Shown here: one piece after another, positions 22,333 to 33,206 of the stretch
Layout: the number at the start of each line of letters is the position of its first letter
Numbering within the stretch: the stretch's first letter is position 1
Assembly: GCF_016920785.2 (NCBI RefSeq)
Contig: NW_024609948.1
Coordinates: 1 to 64,000, forward strand
Length of the DNA stretch: 64,000 nt
Reading direction: 5' to 3'
Source: Ixodes scapularis
Taxonomy: Eukaryota > Arthropoda > Arachnida > Ixodida > Ixodidae
Program-made: the position numbers and the translations under genes
The notes under the pieces: model-generated
Seen by the model: only the letters and a program-made list of their open reading frames with translations
Database searches by the model: none
What the model was told of the DNA's origin: nothing

Positions 22333-23572
22333 TCTTTTTTTTTTCTTTTTGACACCTTCAATAGTCGTTTGAAGCAAACATCAAAGTTTGTTGTGCAACA
22401 CGAAAATCATGCAACTATCTCAAGGTCTTGTTATTTTAGTTTTATACTAGATCCCAAAGAAAAACATGACGTATCTACATCTTTTGGCTAAATTTTATAT
22501 TTTCGTGTTCTTTCTACCGAGAAATGCTATCACATATTTTCCGATGATTCAATAAGTGTGCGCGTTTTTGCAAAGCACAGCTAGCATCTGGACTTTGCTT
22601 TTCGGGACCTGCTCCTATGGCTCAGGCAAAGAGTACATTTTGTGTTCTGTTACAAGCTCATACCGCAACTCCGAAAGAAGGCAGTTGAGCCCGAAGTACG
22701 GTTATTCAACAAGGCACTGCCACGTGCAATAGAGTGCACAAAGGAGCGGATCTTGGTCGTCTTGAATGTGGACGTAAGTTTGTATCTTTCTGAGTTGCCC
22801 TTTCCCATAAAATCGCTCGTCTCTTGCAAACGCAAGGTCCTTAGATGTTCTAAGAAGCGAATTAGAAGAGGACAACTATCATATGGCATACTAACTCTAT
22901 CATATGACCTACCATAACACTATTGAGAGGAGTTTACGCGTAATTTTGTTCAGTCTAACGAAATTACTCCTACTTTTTGACGCATTACATTCTAGAGCAT
23001 AGCGGCATTGATTTTCGCAAATGGGAAAGTACATTTGCACGAGCCAGGAGAAGCAGGAAAAATATTTTGACAATCTTAGTGACTTATTTGGGTCCTCAAC
23101 ATTCGTATTATTACAGCGCTGAAAATAAAAGCCACGAACACAAGAACTTTCGTTCTGCCTCGGACAGCGCGCACCTCGATAGAAATTTAATGGGACCCGG
23201 AATAGGGGTAGTCACACATCGTTCTCCCTTTCTATTTTTCCTTTATTAGACCTAATACAGATGTTTTTTAACAACAGCAACAAACAAGTATGTTATGCCG
23301 GTCTACCTGCCGGCTACCATGAAAGTGTCCTCTCCTCACTCGCTTATCCCCCAATGTACTGCCTTTTATTTCGCCTATTGTAGGGACAAAGGCTGGCGCG
23401 TGCGCTAAAACCGGAAGCCGTGACTAATTTGCTTCCACGCGGTTTAAAGTTCCGTTGCAGCAATTTTAAGTTCGAATTTCGGGCACTTTGCACAACCATA
23501 CTGACACAAGTGTCACGCAAGTATCTCATGCGCAACGCCATGAGCTACAAGTTTAATTGTCGCTGCGTAATT
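22333..23572. other. no recognisable gene
   Basis: Short open frames only. An open frame at 22642-22917 and its antisense shadow have no recognisable domain. Confidence 0.35.
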
Positions 23573-23772
23573 ACGTGACCCCACGCAACAAGGTCACGTG
23601 ATCATGCGACCACCATAGGCGCGCTATTCGCAGTTTGGTCACGTGGTGGGCGGGATCCAACTGACCATGTTCACATGACCCCCACGGGACATGGTCACGT
23701 GGTCATGTGACCACCAGAGGTGCGTTTTTTCCAGCGTGGTCACGTAGTGCACAGGATCCCACGGACAATGGC
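23573..23772. repeat. 100-bp tandem dimer rich in GGTCACGTG palindromes
   Basis: Units start ACGTGACC at 23573 and ACATGACC at 23673 and keep register to GGATCC near the end of each. Each unit carries several GTCACGTG or CATGTGAC boxes (CACGTG E-box cores). Divergence is about 20 percent. Confidence 0.8.
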
Positions 23773-24043
23773 CCACCGATCACTTATTAGAGCACGACGA
23801 GCACGAATACGCAAGGTCTGTGGAGGGTTGCCACACGCTTTTCGCCCATAATGAACTTCAAGTATTCATTCAGAAAGTATTCGGTGAAAGTAGCAAAATC
23901 GTTGCATGGCCCATCTAATGAAACAGCATTAACCATGATCATAATAAGCCGTTCAATCTTGCGGTACTCTGAGTTGAATAGGCCTGCTCTGTCCAAATAC
24001 ATCCACTACGTGTCTCTTCGTTTTCAGCACAAATTTCTCGACC

Positions 24044-26036
24044 CAGGGCCGTCCTTAGAGCAGCAAGCGCCCTGGGCAAACTGCAGGCGTGGCGCCCCCC
24101 CCCCCCCCCCCTTACACACACGTATACTATTCTCGCACCAAACATCATGTTGTAAGCAAACATGCCACAGTGACCCAGCGCGAATGGTCGCGATTTTGTC
24201 GTTGTCAGTCGAAAACCGCGTCCTAAAAACGAACGACGTCCGCGAGCATTGTGAGCTTTGTCGGCACCGTGTTCAAAGTTCAAGAATCATTTATTTCTTA
24301 GATTAACCAAACTTCAGCTGTGGGTCTCCCATAGCAAGCTAACGTCTAAGGGACAGAGAAAACAAAAGCACAAGTTAACCATGTCAAATGCCGTAGAAGG
24401 CAACCTTCCGAGCCTTCAACAACGCAAATTGGGCTACGTCTTGCGACATATCCAGGCTAGACGCTATCTTGTTTTCAATGGACGAAATTGCCAATGACGA
24501 TATCCTGTCATCTTCCATGGTTGATCTTAGGTATGTCTTAATAAGCTTTAATTTTAGAAACTCCTCTCAGCGGTGGCCATTGACATTGGCAAAGGGAGGA
24601 GGATTCTCAATGACACCCACGTATGAGGGAATTTGTTACATAGATGGTTGTCCAGAATGAACTGGAGGACGTCCTGGCGAGCACTGCATCCAGTGGGCAG
24701 CAGGCTGCATAGTTAGATCAGCTCCTCGCAGAGATCTGTACCGTGGATGTCTGCACTTTCTAGGTGTCCCAGACTCTGAGTGCATGCATGGTCAAGGCAT
24801 TGGCAAAGTTTAAGACATTCCGCTTTGTCGGGAAGTCGGGTGAGGCCCTAAAGGAACCCCCAGAAGCTCACGTGCTGCTCCATCCGTGTGAAGCGTTCTT
24901 CAATCGACATCTCACGGTGTGAATCATCTCGTAGAAGAACTCTCGCTTGAATTTTGTCTCGACATCATCAACCTCGTCCTGGCACTCATAACAGAACTGG
25001 CGCTTTTTCCGCCGCAGTCGAGGGGCCGGTTTCGTCGCACTGTCAATACCTATGCTCTCGGGAAGACCGTTCGCAGTTGCCAGTTGCAGTACCCGACATC
25101 GCGATAATTGTCGATGCAATCGCTGCATGCTTTCATCAGCTGGGTGGTTGCTACGATGTCCTTCGTTTTGCATTGCATGTTCTCGCTTACAACATTAACT
25201 TGTAAAAAGAATGTCGTACCACACAACAATGTAAACGAGAAACTGAACTGCAAGAGTTAGAGCTTCATGTCGGACACCAGGTTTGCCTGCAGTGATGCGG
25301 CCATTCTTGCGCAACATGATAAATTTATATGTTTTTCGCGGTTTTCGGGATTTTTGTGGCGAGTTTCTGAATTTTGAAATGGCAACACTGATCGGCATTG
25401 GAAGTCCGTAGTCGTCGCTGGTCGCTTACACACAAAAAAAAGAAAGAGAGACCTACTGAGCGAAGTCATTCTTCGGCTCAGAATAACTTGGCAAAGGGTG
25501 AAGCCTACGTTTTCTGCGAGCCAATCAGAGACTCTGAGCGAAGCACGTGATAACTAAGAGCAAAACTCCGTTCCAATACTATTTTGTCCCGTGACTCGCT
25601 CCGACACACTGATTTGCTCGCCGATGGGTTTGGCGCCACCGTTTAGTAAGTTGCGCTAAGAGTGCGGCATGCTGGCTCCATCGCTTTTTGCCAGTCAGGT
25701 TTTGCTCCGCTCGTAATTTGAGAGCTGTGCGGAGGTGACCGCTTGCCCAGTCGTTCATGACTCATTCAATGACGCTTTGATTCTCACCGGGGGGAGAGGT
25801 TCTCTATAGTAAAACAACATTCACAGGTGGCTGCGGGTTGATGGACGCCAATTATAACTAGAACTTAGTCGTTGGTTTTGCGGCCGAAATGCCAAACGGC
25901 GATGCGGTCGTTTTTTGTTTTTGATTTTATCCCCTCGAGGTTTGAGCCCTGCATGACCTGGCGGCCCTTTCGGCGCCCCTCTATGAATGGCGCCCGGTGC
26001 AACTGCATAGGTCGCCCACTCCAAATGCCGGCCCTG
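24044..26036 (-). mobile_element. hAT element with decayed transposase
   Basis: A 1993-bp element with termini CAGGGCCGTC and GCCGGCCCTG (one mismatch over ten bases). It is bordered by TCTCGACC (24036-24043) and CCTCGACC (26037-26044), an 8-bp target duplication with one substitution. CAGGG ends with 8-bp duplications are hAT hallmarks, and the minus strand carries hAT transposase fragments including the C-terminal dimerisation region. A C run at 24096-24111 and later decay obscure the subterminal sequence. Confidence 0.8.
24384..25250 (-). pseudogene. hAT transposase, C-terminal half, frameshifted
   Basis: Minus-strand fragments in family order. An ORF at about 25205-25080 has VNVVSENMQCKTKDI...NYRDVGY. 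RRKKRQFCYECQDEVDD then KREFFYEMIHT lies at 25010-24915. After a frameshift, MSIEERFTRMEQHVSFWGFL lies at about 24925-24845. Finally an open 63-codon stretch at 24577-24384 reads FLKLKLIKTYLRSTM, SLAISSIENKIASSL, FALLKARKV before a stop. The last block is the hAT dimerisation (hATC) signature K-L-K-L-I-K-T-Y-L-R-S-T. Between 24840 and 24580 the frame is disrupted by stops, and the N-terminal half was not recognised. The enzyme is dead. Confidence 0.8.
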
Positions 26037-26468
26037 CCTCGACCGAGAGAAAAAAGACGAAAAAAGGCCTGCTGGCGGCGGACAAGTATCACGTATCGGG
26101 TGGCCCCAGTACAGCGACCTTGGCTGGTATCCTGGTGGGCGCCGTGAACGTCGCTTTTGGGCTATGGATGACGAAGCGGCCTGGCGTTGATTGACGCCCA
26201 TGGATTCACAGTTGCAAAAGTTATGGGGCTAAAGCCACACGACTGGAGTTTGCCGAAATTTCCGAAAATGAAAATGCAGGCCTCAGTGAAGTCTGCTGGC
26301 TGGTCGAGATTTTTAATTTTTAAGTATTGTTCAGGTTCTTTTTATATTTTTCCGGCACACGCAATCACAAATATTCGCCACTCGCTACCTTTTTTCTTTC
26401 CTCGCACAACTTCCTGCGCGTCTACTTTTCCTAGAGTAGAGGATCAATCTCTGTAATCTGCGGGGGAA

Positions 26469-26617
26469 GCTCGGCGAATGGCGAATCCGAATTATTGTTT
26501 CGCTCTAAAAACGATGTCTTTATGACGGACAGACAACAGTCGTGTCATGCCTCTGAGTGTCCCCTCGGCGACTATTTTTCAGTCTAGACACATCAATGGC
26601 TTCGCCATTCGCCGAGC
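26469..26617. repeat. 17-bp inverted repeat with 115-bp spacer
   Basis: GCTCGGCGAATGGCGAA at 26469-26485 is matched exactly in inverse at 26601-26617. It may bound a small MITE of about 149 bp; no target duplication is clear. Confidence 0.65.
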
Positions 26618-26964
26618 ATCCTCCGTAGCTTACAGAACTGGCTCTCGAATTGCTTTGGGGAAACACAGACACACGGGAATTTTTTTTACCGAGGTATACA
26701 TTTTGGACTGGTGTCGCCCACTGTTGATTTGTTTCACCTTTATCTTTAAAATATTGAAAAGTGTCGACCAGTGCGTTTCCTCAACAGTTGTGCACCAGCT
26801 TTCTGTATATGTACATACGCATGTCAGTAAAGATTTATGTAAATATTTCGTAATTATACAGCGTATTTTATGGTATGTTGAACAAGAGGGCGGGTAAACC
26901 ACTTTTCTCCTGTGTCGCCAGCAATATGACGGCAGGAGGTTCGCTTGAAACAAGCAAATAGCAA

Positions 26965-27487
26965 GGCTTCTACGTATCTCAAATACTCTACTCAAGATAC
27001 TGTAATTAAGATACTTTTGTCGGTATTTTGGTATCTTGAAGATACATTCGATTGAGAGTAAATAGCACTTTATCTTAACTACATTGCTTAGTATCTTCTA
27101 CTCAGTATCTCAAATACCTTTTCCGGCGTACGAAGAAGTTTGTCCCCAAAGGGGAAGTACTAAGACTAAATGTTCTTTCTTTCTCCTTTGCACGTGTCTA
27201 GGGGGACAAATGAGGTGTACACTAGGAGGTCATCGAACGATATGCGTTTCAGCTAAGTTAATATAATCAAGATGCCCCCATTTTTTTATTTAGTTGTAAT
27301 AACTTCAGCTCGTCGCGCGCTTATAAAGTATCTTCGAAAGTAATTCAATTATTTTTCAAAGTATTTGCACTTTACTCAAAATAGTTTGGCGCAAAAGTAA
27401 CTTGAATACTACTCTAAATACTTTCTCACTTGGGTATTTACTATCTTGTCTTAAATACTTTTGTCGAGTATCTTGAACAACACTGCA
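26965..27487. mobile_element. GTATCTT-rich repeat with CAGTGTTG terminus
   Basis: Both flanks of this block are crowded with AAGATAC/GTATCTT and AAGTATTT motifs (26972-27115 and 27318-27480), separated by about 190 bp of different sequence. The right end GTATCTTGAACAACACTG reads outward as CAGTGTTGTTCAAGATAC, a hAT-like terminus. The matching left terminus is missing or decayed. Noncoding. Confidence 0.5.
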
Positions 27488-28491
27488 AATCGTTGACACC
27501 TGCACCATTTGAAGTATAGATAAAATAATCGGTTCAGATCGCCTAGACGCTGCAAACGAAAACCGCCTTGGTGTCGAAGCGCGAGGCAGTTGATCGGATT
27601 TGGTCGGACACAGTGGGTCTAACGAATACTGGCAAGTGGGTTCCTAGCGGGTTCCGGGAGGGTTGATGAGGTGATGATTTCAGTAATCCACCAGCCGGAT
27701 TTCGGTGCCACACGAATCATGACATGATAGTCAGCTCTATGTACGCGAAATCATTAAAACATCCACCAAGCAAAAAGTACAGTACATTTCATTCACATCC
27801 TTCAGTCTTATCAACGAGAAGAATTTAGCACTATGATTGCGTCTCGTCCTGCGATGGTCGTCAGCCGACGCCACGGCCCGTTAGGTTCAATCGGGAGCCA
27901 GTCACGTAATGCATTACTTCGACGCGTGTATAAGAAAAGCACGCTAATGCACACGTGCCTATAACTGGTCTGTGATTGGACCTGGTGGGCCCTAACCTAG
28001 GTTGTAGATAGAAACTTTAACTTTCGGACAAATGCTATAAACTCCGTGAAACACTCGCCGGTGAAACTATCGCGAATTCGGATTTATCCGAACAACTCCG
28101 AATTCGACGGCTGTCAGTTGTAAAATCTTGAGCGGTCTTGACCTTTTCCAGGGATCCGAGGACAAGTTTTGCAACCGTTTTTCTTTTTTTTTTTCTTTTT
28201 TGTTTTTGTAAGCGTCAAAAGAAGCGTCTTTCTCTGCACATATTCCTTTGTTATCCTCGTGGGCAACAGGAATTCAATAATCAGTCAGACTTTCGAAGTA
28301 TCCGCACGGAAAAGGCAGGACTCTGCCAAGGAATACAGATATTTTGAAGTAACTGACAGAGACATTGTATTGCCTTTGAGGCTTTATCATACAACTTGAA
28401 AGTTTAATGAAAGAAAGAAAAAAAAAAGAAAAAAAAAGAACACCCGGTTTATAAATTAACTTCTGGAGGGAATATGGTATCAAAAGGCTAG
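27488..28491. other. no recognisable gene
   Basis: Short frames, a T-rich stretch near 28170-28205 and an A-rich stretch near 28408-28440. Nothing further is supported. Confidence 0.35.
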
Positions 28492-28652
28492 TTCGTTTCA
28501 CCTTATGGGCGAGCGAAGCCAACGCTACAAGCGCGAGCATGCTGCTTGTAACAGCGCCTGTGGTGCACGTACGCACGTGCGAAGCCGGCACGCTCGGAGC
28601 CTTGGGCTCGCGCTTCTAGCTTTGACTTCGCTCGCACATGACGTGAAACGAA
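28492..28652. mobile_element. 161-bp hairpin MITE-like repeat
   Basis: 47-bp arms (28492-28538 and 28606-28652) are reverse complements with several mismatches. They share TTCGTTTCAC, GAGCGAAG and AGCGCGAGC. The loop is GC-rich with GTGCACGTACGCACGTGC. It encodes nothing. Confidence 0.7.
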
Positions 28653-29430
28653 GTATATACACCGACACGTGGCTCCGACGCCGTCCCTCTGCGGTGGCGC
28701 TGCCTTGAGTACGGCGCACCACGCAGAGGCGGCTTCTCTTCAAAAACGAGACGCTGCGATTCCGCAGTGCCCACACCCGGTGTGGGCAAAGCAAAAACCG
28801 TGTTTGTAAACAGGGCAAAATTGCGGGCTCGCACCGAGAGATGCCAAAGCACGTATACTCTGCATAAACAAAAAAATAAAATAAATAAATAAAAAAAAAA
28901 AAGGTCGGGCAGTGAAATCGCCGAGATGTCGCCACTCCGCACAAGCGAATGTGTACGAAGGCACCTTATTCACGGTGGCGAGACAAAAAAGAAAAAGAAA
29001 AAACGCCTGCTCCCCGCAAAATCAACCCGCAAAAGCCTGCCGGGTAAACGCGGGCGCAGACACCTGCAGGTCTTCCACGCGCGCGGACGGGTCTCCCCCT
29101 CTTTTAAAAAAAAAACACGTTCCAGTTAAGTAAAAACAACACTGTATATTAGGTACTTTAAAAATAAATACATAATCGAATACATATATGACAAACTACC
29201 GGCATATACCTTCGTTACTTCATCACAACTAGCCACCAGCACTGCACAACAAAGTATTTTTATACAATTTTTCACGACACTGATTGTTTCTTATAGTATT
29301 TCATAGACAATTTGTAAGGATTGGCGACCGGGCAGTTTTTCATGACTTGAGAACATATCTTCCAATAGTCCTGATCCCCACACGTTCTGCTCCTCGGAAG
29401 ACTTCGTAGAAGGTTGAGCACTTTCGTGTA
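28653..29430. other. no recognisable gene
   Basis: Contains an A-rich stretch around 28868-28902 and unremarkable AT-rich sequence. No element ends were recognised until the hAT target site at 29431. Confidence 0.35.
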
Positions 29431-29475
29431 GTTCGTTCTAGAGCACTATATAGCTCCTTCGGAGCAGAGTAGCGC

Positions 29476-29722
29476 AGAGCCGTTTATACTGAGAGAGTTT
29501 GGCCTTCTTAAGGAGATTTTGGCAGTCTGACAACCACAGCAGCGTAGTCTGACAACCGGGGGATGACTACTTCCGTCCGCCATATTGTGGATCTGCCTCA
29601 TAGGAACTCTACGCGATTTCACAGGAATGAACAAGACAAAGAAGTAACGCCATATTGTGTTATCGCGAAATCCGCCCATCGGCCCCGCCCATCGGCCAAA
29701 CTCTCTCAGTATAAACGGCTCT
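29476..29722. repeat. 29-bp perfect inner inverted repeat
   Basis: AGAGCCGTTTATACTGAGAG (29-bp arm ending TTGGCC) at 29476-29504 is repeated exactly in inverse at 29694-29722, next to the left TIR of hAT-like element 1. A diverged relative, GCCAAACTCTCTCCATATAT, lies at about 45545. The right copy ends exactly where the LINE tail begins. Confidence 0.85.
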
Positions 29723-29904
29723 GGAGGATGGATGGATGGATGAATACGGCTGAGCCCTTTGGATCGGGCGGTAGCTTACGCCACCTAGCCATTTTGTTTT
29801 ACCATTTAAGCTCAGAATATTTAAATGTGAAATCTATATTCACTCCGCAGTGCAAAGAAAGTGAGGCTATGAAACCCCCTTGCCATCAGTGGATAAGAAA
29901 ATAC

Positions 29905-32900
29905 CTAGTTTTCTCTCGATTTCTGCCACCATTCACTTAATCTTTGCTTGGTAATCTCTACAGTCTTGAAATCCACTCTCCCTTCGCTGTCTCTAAAACC
30001 CAATGACTTTATTAAATCTATGTTGTCTTCGGTAGGCATAGGGTGAAGCCCTTTACAGTAGAGTATCAAGTGCTCAGCCGTCTCGTCCTCCTCTCCACAA
30101 GCAGTGCACACTGTATCAATTTCCTGGTACTTCACTCTGTATGTTCTGGTTCGCAGAACACCCGTTCTTGCCTCAAACAGCAATGAGCTTCCCCTAGAAT
30201 TGTCATAAATGCTTTCTTTGGCAATAACTCTTTTGTTTAATCTATAGCTTTCCAAAGCCGTCTTTGTCTGCATTCCCTCTAGCCACCGATCTCTTTCTGT
30301 GGCCTTAACTTTCTTCTTAACTGAGACTTGCTCTTCCGTATCTTCGCTATAGCCCAAAAACTTTCCTCTTAATTTCCTAGTGCGCTGTCTCCACTTTGTG
30401 TCTACACTCCTCATGTATAAATAGCTGAAAACCTTTCGTGCCCATTGCTCCCCGTCCATTTGCCTCAACCTATCCTCAAATTCTACCTTGCTCACCGCTT
30501 CCCTGCTCTCAAATGATGCCCATCCCATGTCTCCTTGTACTCCCTGGTTTGGCGTTTTGCAATGTGCCCCCAAAGCCAGTCTACCTACTCCGCGCTGTTT
30601 TATTTCTAGTCTCGAATGCACTTCGGATTTCATGCATAGCACTGCGTTTCCAAAAGTCAAGCCAGGCACCATGACCCCTTTCCAAATCTCTCTCACCATT
30701 TCATACCTGTTGTAATTCCAAAGTGCTCTATTTTTCATTACAGCTGCATTTCTGTTTCCCTTACCTATTATATACTTTTCATGGTCTCTGAGATATTCTG
30801 CACCATCACATATCCATACTCCTAGATACTTGTATTTACTAGCTCTCTCAACTGTAATATTCTGTATCTTCAGCCTCTCAACTTCATCCTCGTTAAAAAT
30901 CATGACTGCCGATTTTTCGCTACTGAATTCTAAACCTAATTCCTCTCCTTCCCTACCACAGATGCTCATTAATTCCTGCAACTCTGTCCTGTTGTTAGCC
31001 ATTAGTACAATATCATCCGCATATATCAATCCCGGTAAGGATTGCTGAATTTTTTGGCCTAGCTTACTGTAAGAAAGGTTGAACCCAAGCCCACTCTTCT
31101 CTAGTCTATCCTCCAATCCTCTCAGATACAACATAAACAGCAAAGGCGATAACGGGCACCCCTGCCTAAGGCCTCGTCTTATCTCTATTTTCCCTGTCGC
31201 CTTTCCTTCCCATGTTATAATCACCTTGTTATCTTTGTAAATGTTCCTTAATAGTGCTGTTAGTCCTTCATCTAGGTTTAAGTTCTCCATTATGTCCCAC
31301 AGGTTTCTTTGGTTCACATTGTCATAGGCACCCTTGATATCCAGAAATGCCAGCCAGAGCTGTCTGTTTTCTTTTTGCGCTATTTCTATACACTGTGTTA
31401 GAGAAAATAAATTGTCCTCCAACCTTCTTTGTTTTCGAAACCCGTTCTGTAATTCGCCCAGTATGCCCTCGCAATCTACCCATTCCTCCAGTCTGTTCTT
31501 TATAATCTGCATTACCAACCTGTAAATAACCGATGTCACAGTTATAGGACGATAATTCCTAATATCAGACTTATCTCCCTTTCCCTTATATATCATACTC
31601 ATCCTACTAAGCCTCCATTCATCTGGAATATTTCCTTTTGTTATCATGGTACTCGATACCTCCCTTAGTTTTGCCTTAGATTTAGGACCCAAATTCTTCA
31701 CCAGCTTGATAGGGATACCATCTGTGCCTGTCGACGTGCCACTAGGGACTCTTCGTTCCGCCTTTTCCCATTCTCTTTGTCCAAAATCCGCGATATCACA
31801 AACTGGACTGCTACTTCCTTCGGTTCTCCTATCTTCCACATGTAGCCGTTCCCGAAATTTCTCCTCCATCACAGCTCCTATATATTGTATCGCCTCATCT
31901 CCCTCTAATTGATCTCCCTGATGCGAAAGTATGAACCTCTGTCTAGCTTGCGTTGTTTCACCGAGTGAGTTCAAGTGCTCCCAAAACTTCTTGGCAGCGT
32001 TTCTATCTTTCTTACTTACATTACTCATCCATTCCTCACCCTTTCTCTGAATTTTCGCATTGATCAAACTGGATGCCTCTCGGCGACATGTTATAAAATT
32101 GTCCCATTTTCTTTTTACTTCCGTTTCGGACTCCCCACTACGCTTGGAATACCTGTGTTCTCTAGAGGCTTCCTGACGTTTTTGTATCGCTTGCTTCACT
32201 TCTTTGTCCCACCAGCTTTTTGGTCTATGTCCTTGCTTCCCCTTTCGTTTACTCTTAACTTTGTCTAGTTCTAGAGCAAAAAGCCTAGTTAGGCTCTCAT
32301 AGGTCCAATCTGTATGCCGTTGCCCTGAAACTGCTGCCTCTATTCTTTCAACAACAATTTCCAACTCTTTGTCGCTGCATAAAGTTTGCTTTGAATTATG
32401 TTGTCTAGTTTCAGCATTTACTTCTCTGGCAAAATTCAGCTTAATACGTTTGTGATCACTACCAAGACTTTTGGAACCTTCTTCATCTATTTTCATTACT
32501 TGTAACTTACCATATATTTTGTGTGACATGAGTACGTAATCTATAGTTGAATGCAGATTGCCAGTTTCCCAAGTTATGTGCCCGTCACACTTCTGACTGG
32601 TATTACATAAAACTAAGTCATGTTTTTCCACCTGTTCTAGTAATATGCTTCCAGTTGAGTCCGTATACCCATCCAGACCCTCAATATGGGCATTCATGTC
32701 TCCCATAATAATTATTTCGGAGCCTTCCCCTAGTTCACTAATGTCTCTTGATATGCAATCAATCATTTTTCTGTTTTCCTCTTTAGCACCTGTCCCTGTC
32801 CATAAGTAAACCACTCCAAGGACTGTTGATTCCCCAGCGACTTTTCCTTTCAGCCACAAATGTTCGGCGCACTCCTTTCTGATCCTTTGAAAGTTCATAT

Positions 32901-33102
32901 TCTTCTTAATAAATGCTCCAATTCCACCTCCCTTCCTCGTTCCCTCCATTCTGTTGCATTCTTCCCAAACATAGTCAGGGTTGCAAGGTGGCTGCTCCAT
33001 GTCTCTGAGATGTGTTTCCACAAACCCATACACCATTAAATCCTCCTTTCTTAGTTGCTCCTCTACCTCTTCCCATTTTAACCTATTTCTACCACCCTGC
33101 AT
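29905..33102 (-). CDS. LINE ORF2: endonuclease, reverse transcriptase, CCHC
   Basis: 1065 residues, intact. An apurinic-type endonuclease fills residues 1-225, with E29 (VETHL), G134-D-M-N137 and S215-D-H217 as catalytic landmarks; it would nick target DNA. The RT domain follows at about 490-790: NYRPITVTS at 517, NGFRKQRRLEDN near 553, FLDIKGAYDNV with D588, RRGLRQGCPLSPLLF at 642 and LIYADDIVLMA with D696-D697. A CCHC knuckle C-x2-C-x8-H-x4-C lies at 999-1016. All key residues are present. The start at 33102 is the first ATG, but the frame stays open upstream for at least 36 codons, past the ORF1 stop, and includes a basic stretch VKKRRKRKNRYKK. No RNase H was seen. Expected to act with ORF1 protein in a ribonucleoprotein. 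Confidence 0.92.
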   Translation of the reverse strand: MQGGRNRLKWEEVEEQLRKEDLMVYGFVETHLRDMEQPPCNPDYVWEECNRMEGTRKGGGIGAFIKKNMNFQRIRKECAEHLWLKGKVAGESTVLGVVYLWTGTGAKEENRKMIDCISRDISELGEGSEIIIMGDMNAHIEGLDGYTDSTGSILLEQVEKHDLVLCNTSQKCDGHITWETGNLHSTIDYVLMSHKIYGKLQVMKIDEEGSKSLGSDHKRIKLNFAREVNAETRQHNSKQTLCSDKELEIVVERIEAAVSGQRHTDWTYESLTRLFALELDKVKSKRKGKQGHRPKSWWDKEVKQAIQKRQEASREHRYSKRSGESETEVKRKWDNFITCRREASSLINAKIQRKGEEWMSNVSKKDRNAAKKFWEHLNSLGETTQARQRFILSHQGDQLEGDEAIQYIGAVMEEKFRERLHVEDRRTEGSSSPVCDIADFGQREWEKAERRVPSGTSTGTDGIPIKLVKNLGPKSKAKLREVSSTMITKGNIPDEWRLSRMSMIYKGKGDKSDIRNYRPITVTSVIYRLVMQIIKNRLEEWVDCEGILGELQNGFRKQRRLEDNLFSLTQCIEIAQKENRQLWLAFLDIKGAYDNVNQRNLWDIMENLNLDEGLTALLRNIYKDNKVIITWEGKATGKIEIRRGLRQGCPLSPLLFMLYLRGLEDRLEKSGLGFNLSYSKLGQKIQQSLPGLIYADDIVLMANNRTELQELMSICGREGEELGLEFSSEKSAVMIFNEDEVERLKIQNITVERASKYKYLGVWICDGAEYLRDHEKYIIGKGNRNAAVMKNRALWNYNRYEMVREIWKGVMVPGLTFGNAVLCMKSEVHSRLEIKQRGVGRLALGAHCKTPNQGVQGDMGWASFESREAVSKVEFEDRLRQMDGEQWARKVFSYLYMRSVDTKWRQRTRKLRGKFLGYSEDTEEQVSVKKKVKATERDRWLEGMQTKTALESYRLNKRVIAKESIYDNSRGSSLLFEARTGVLRTRTYRVKYQEIDTVCTACGEEDETAEHLILYCKGLHPMPTEDNIDLIKSLGFRDSEGRVDFKTVEITKQRLSEWWQKSREN

Positions 33103-33206
33103 GTTAATATATCCAATGTCTGATTGTGCTGTTTTTTTATACCTGTTCTTACGTTTTCTCCTCTTTTTAACCCTGGGTGACTCTCCTGACTTCGTTGGGT
33201 TTTCAA

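Noticed and set aside
24044..25900. Possible host gene on plus strand in the 24-26 kb block
   Set aside because: The minus strand carries ordered hAT transposase motifs and the block is bounded by hAT-like ends.
30438..32268. Several plus-strand open frames of 60-100 codons
   Set aside because: They are antisense shadows of the intact minus-strand LINE ORF2 and have no domains.
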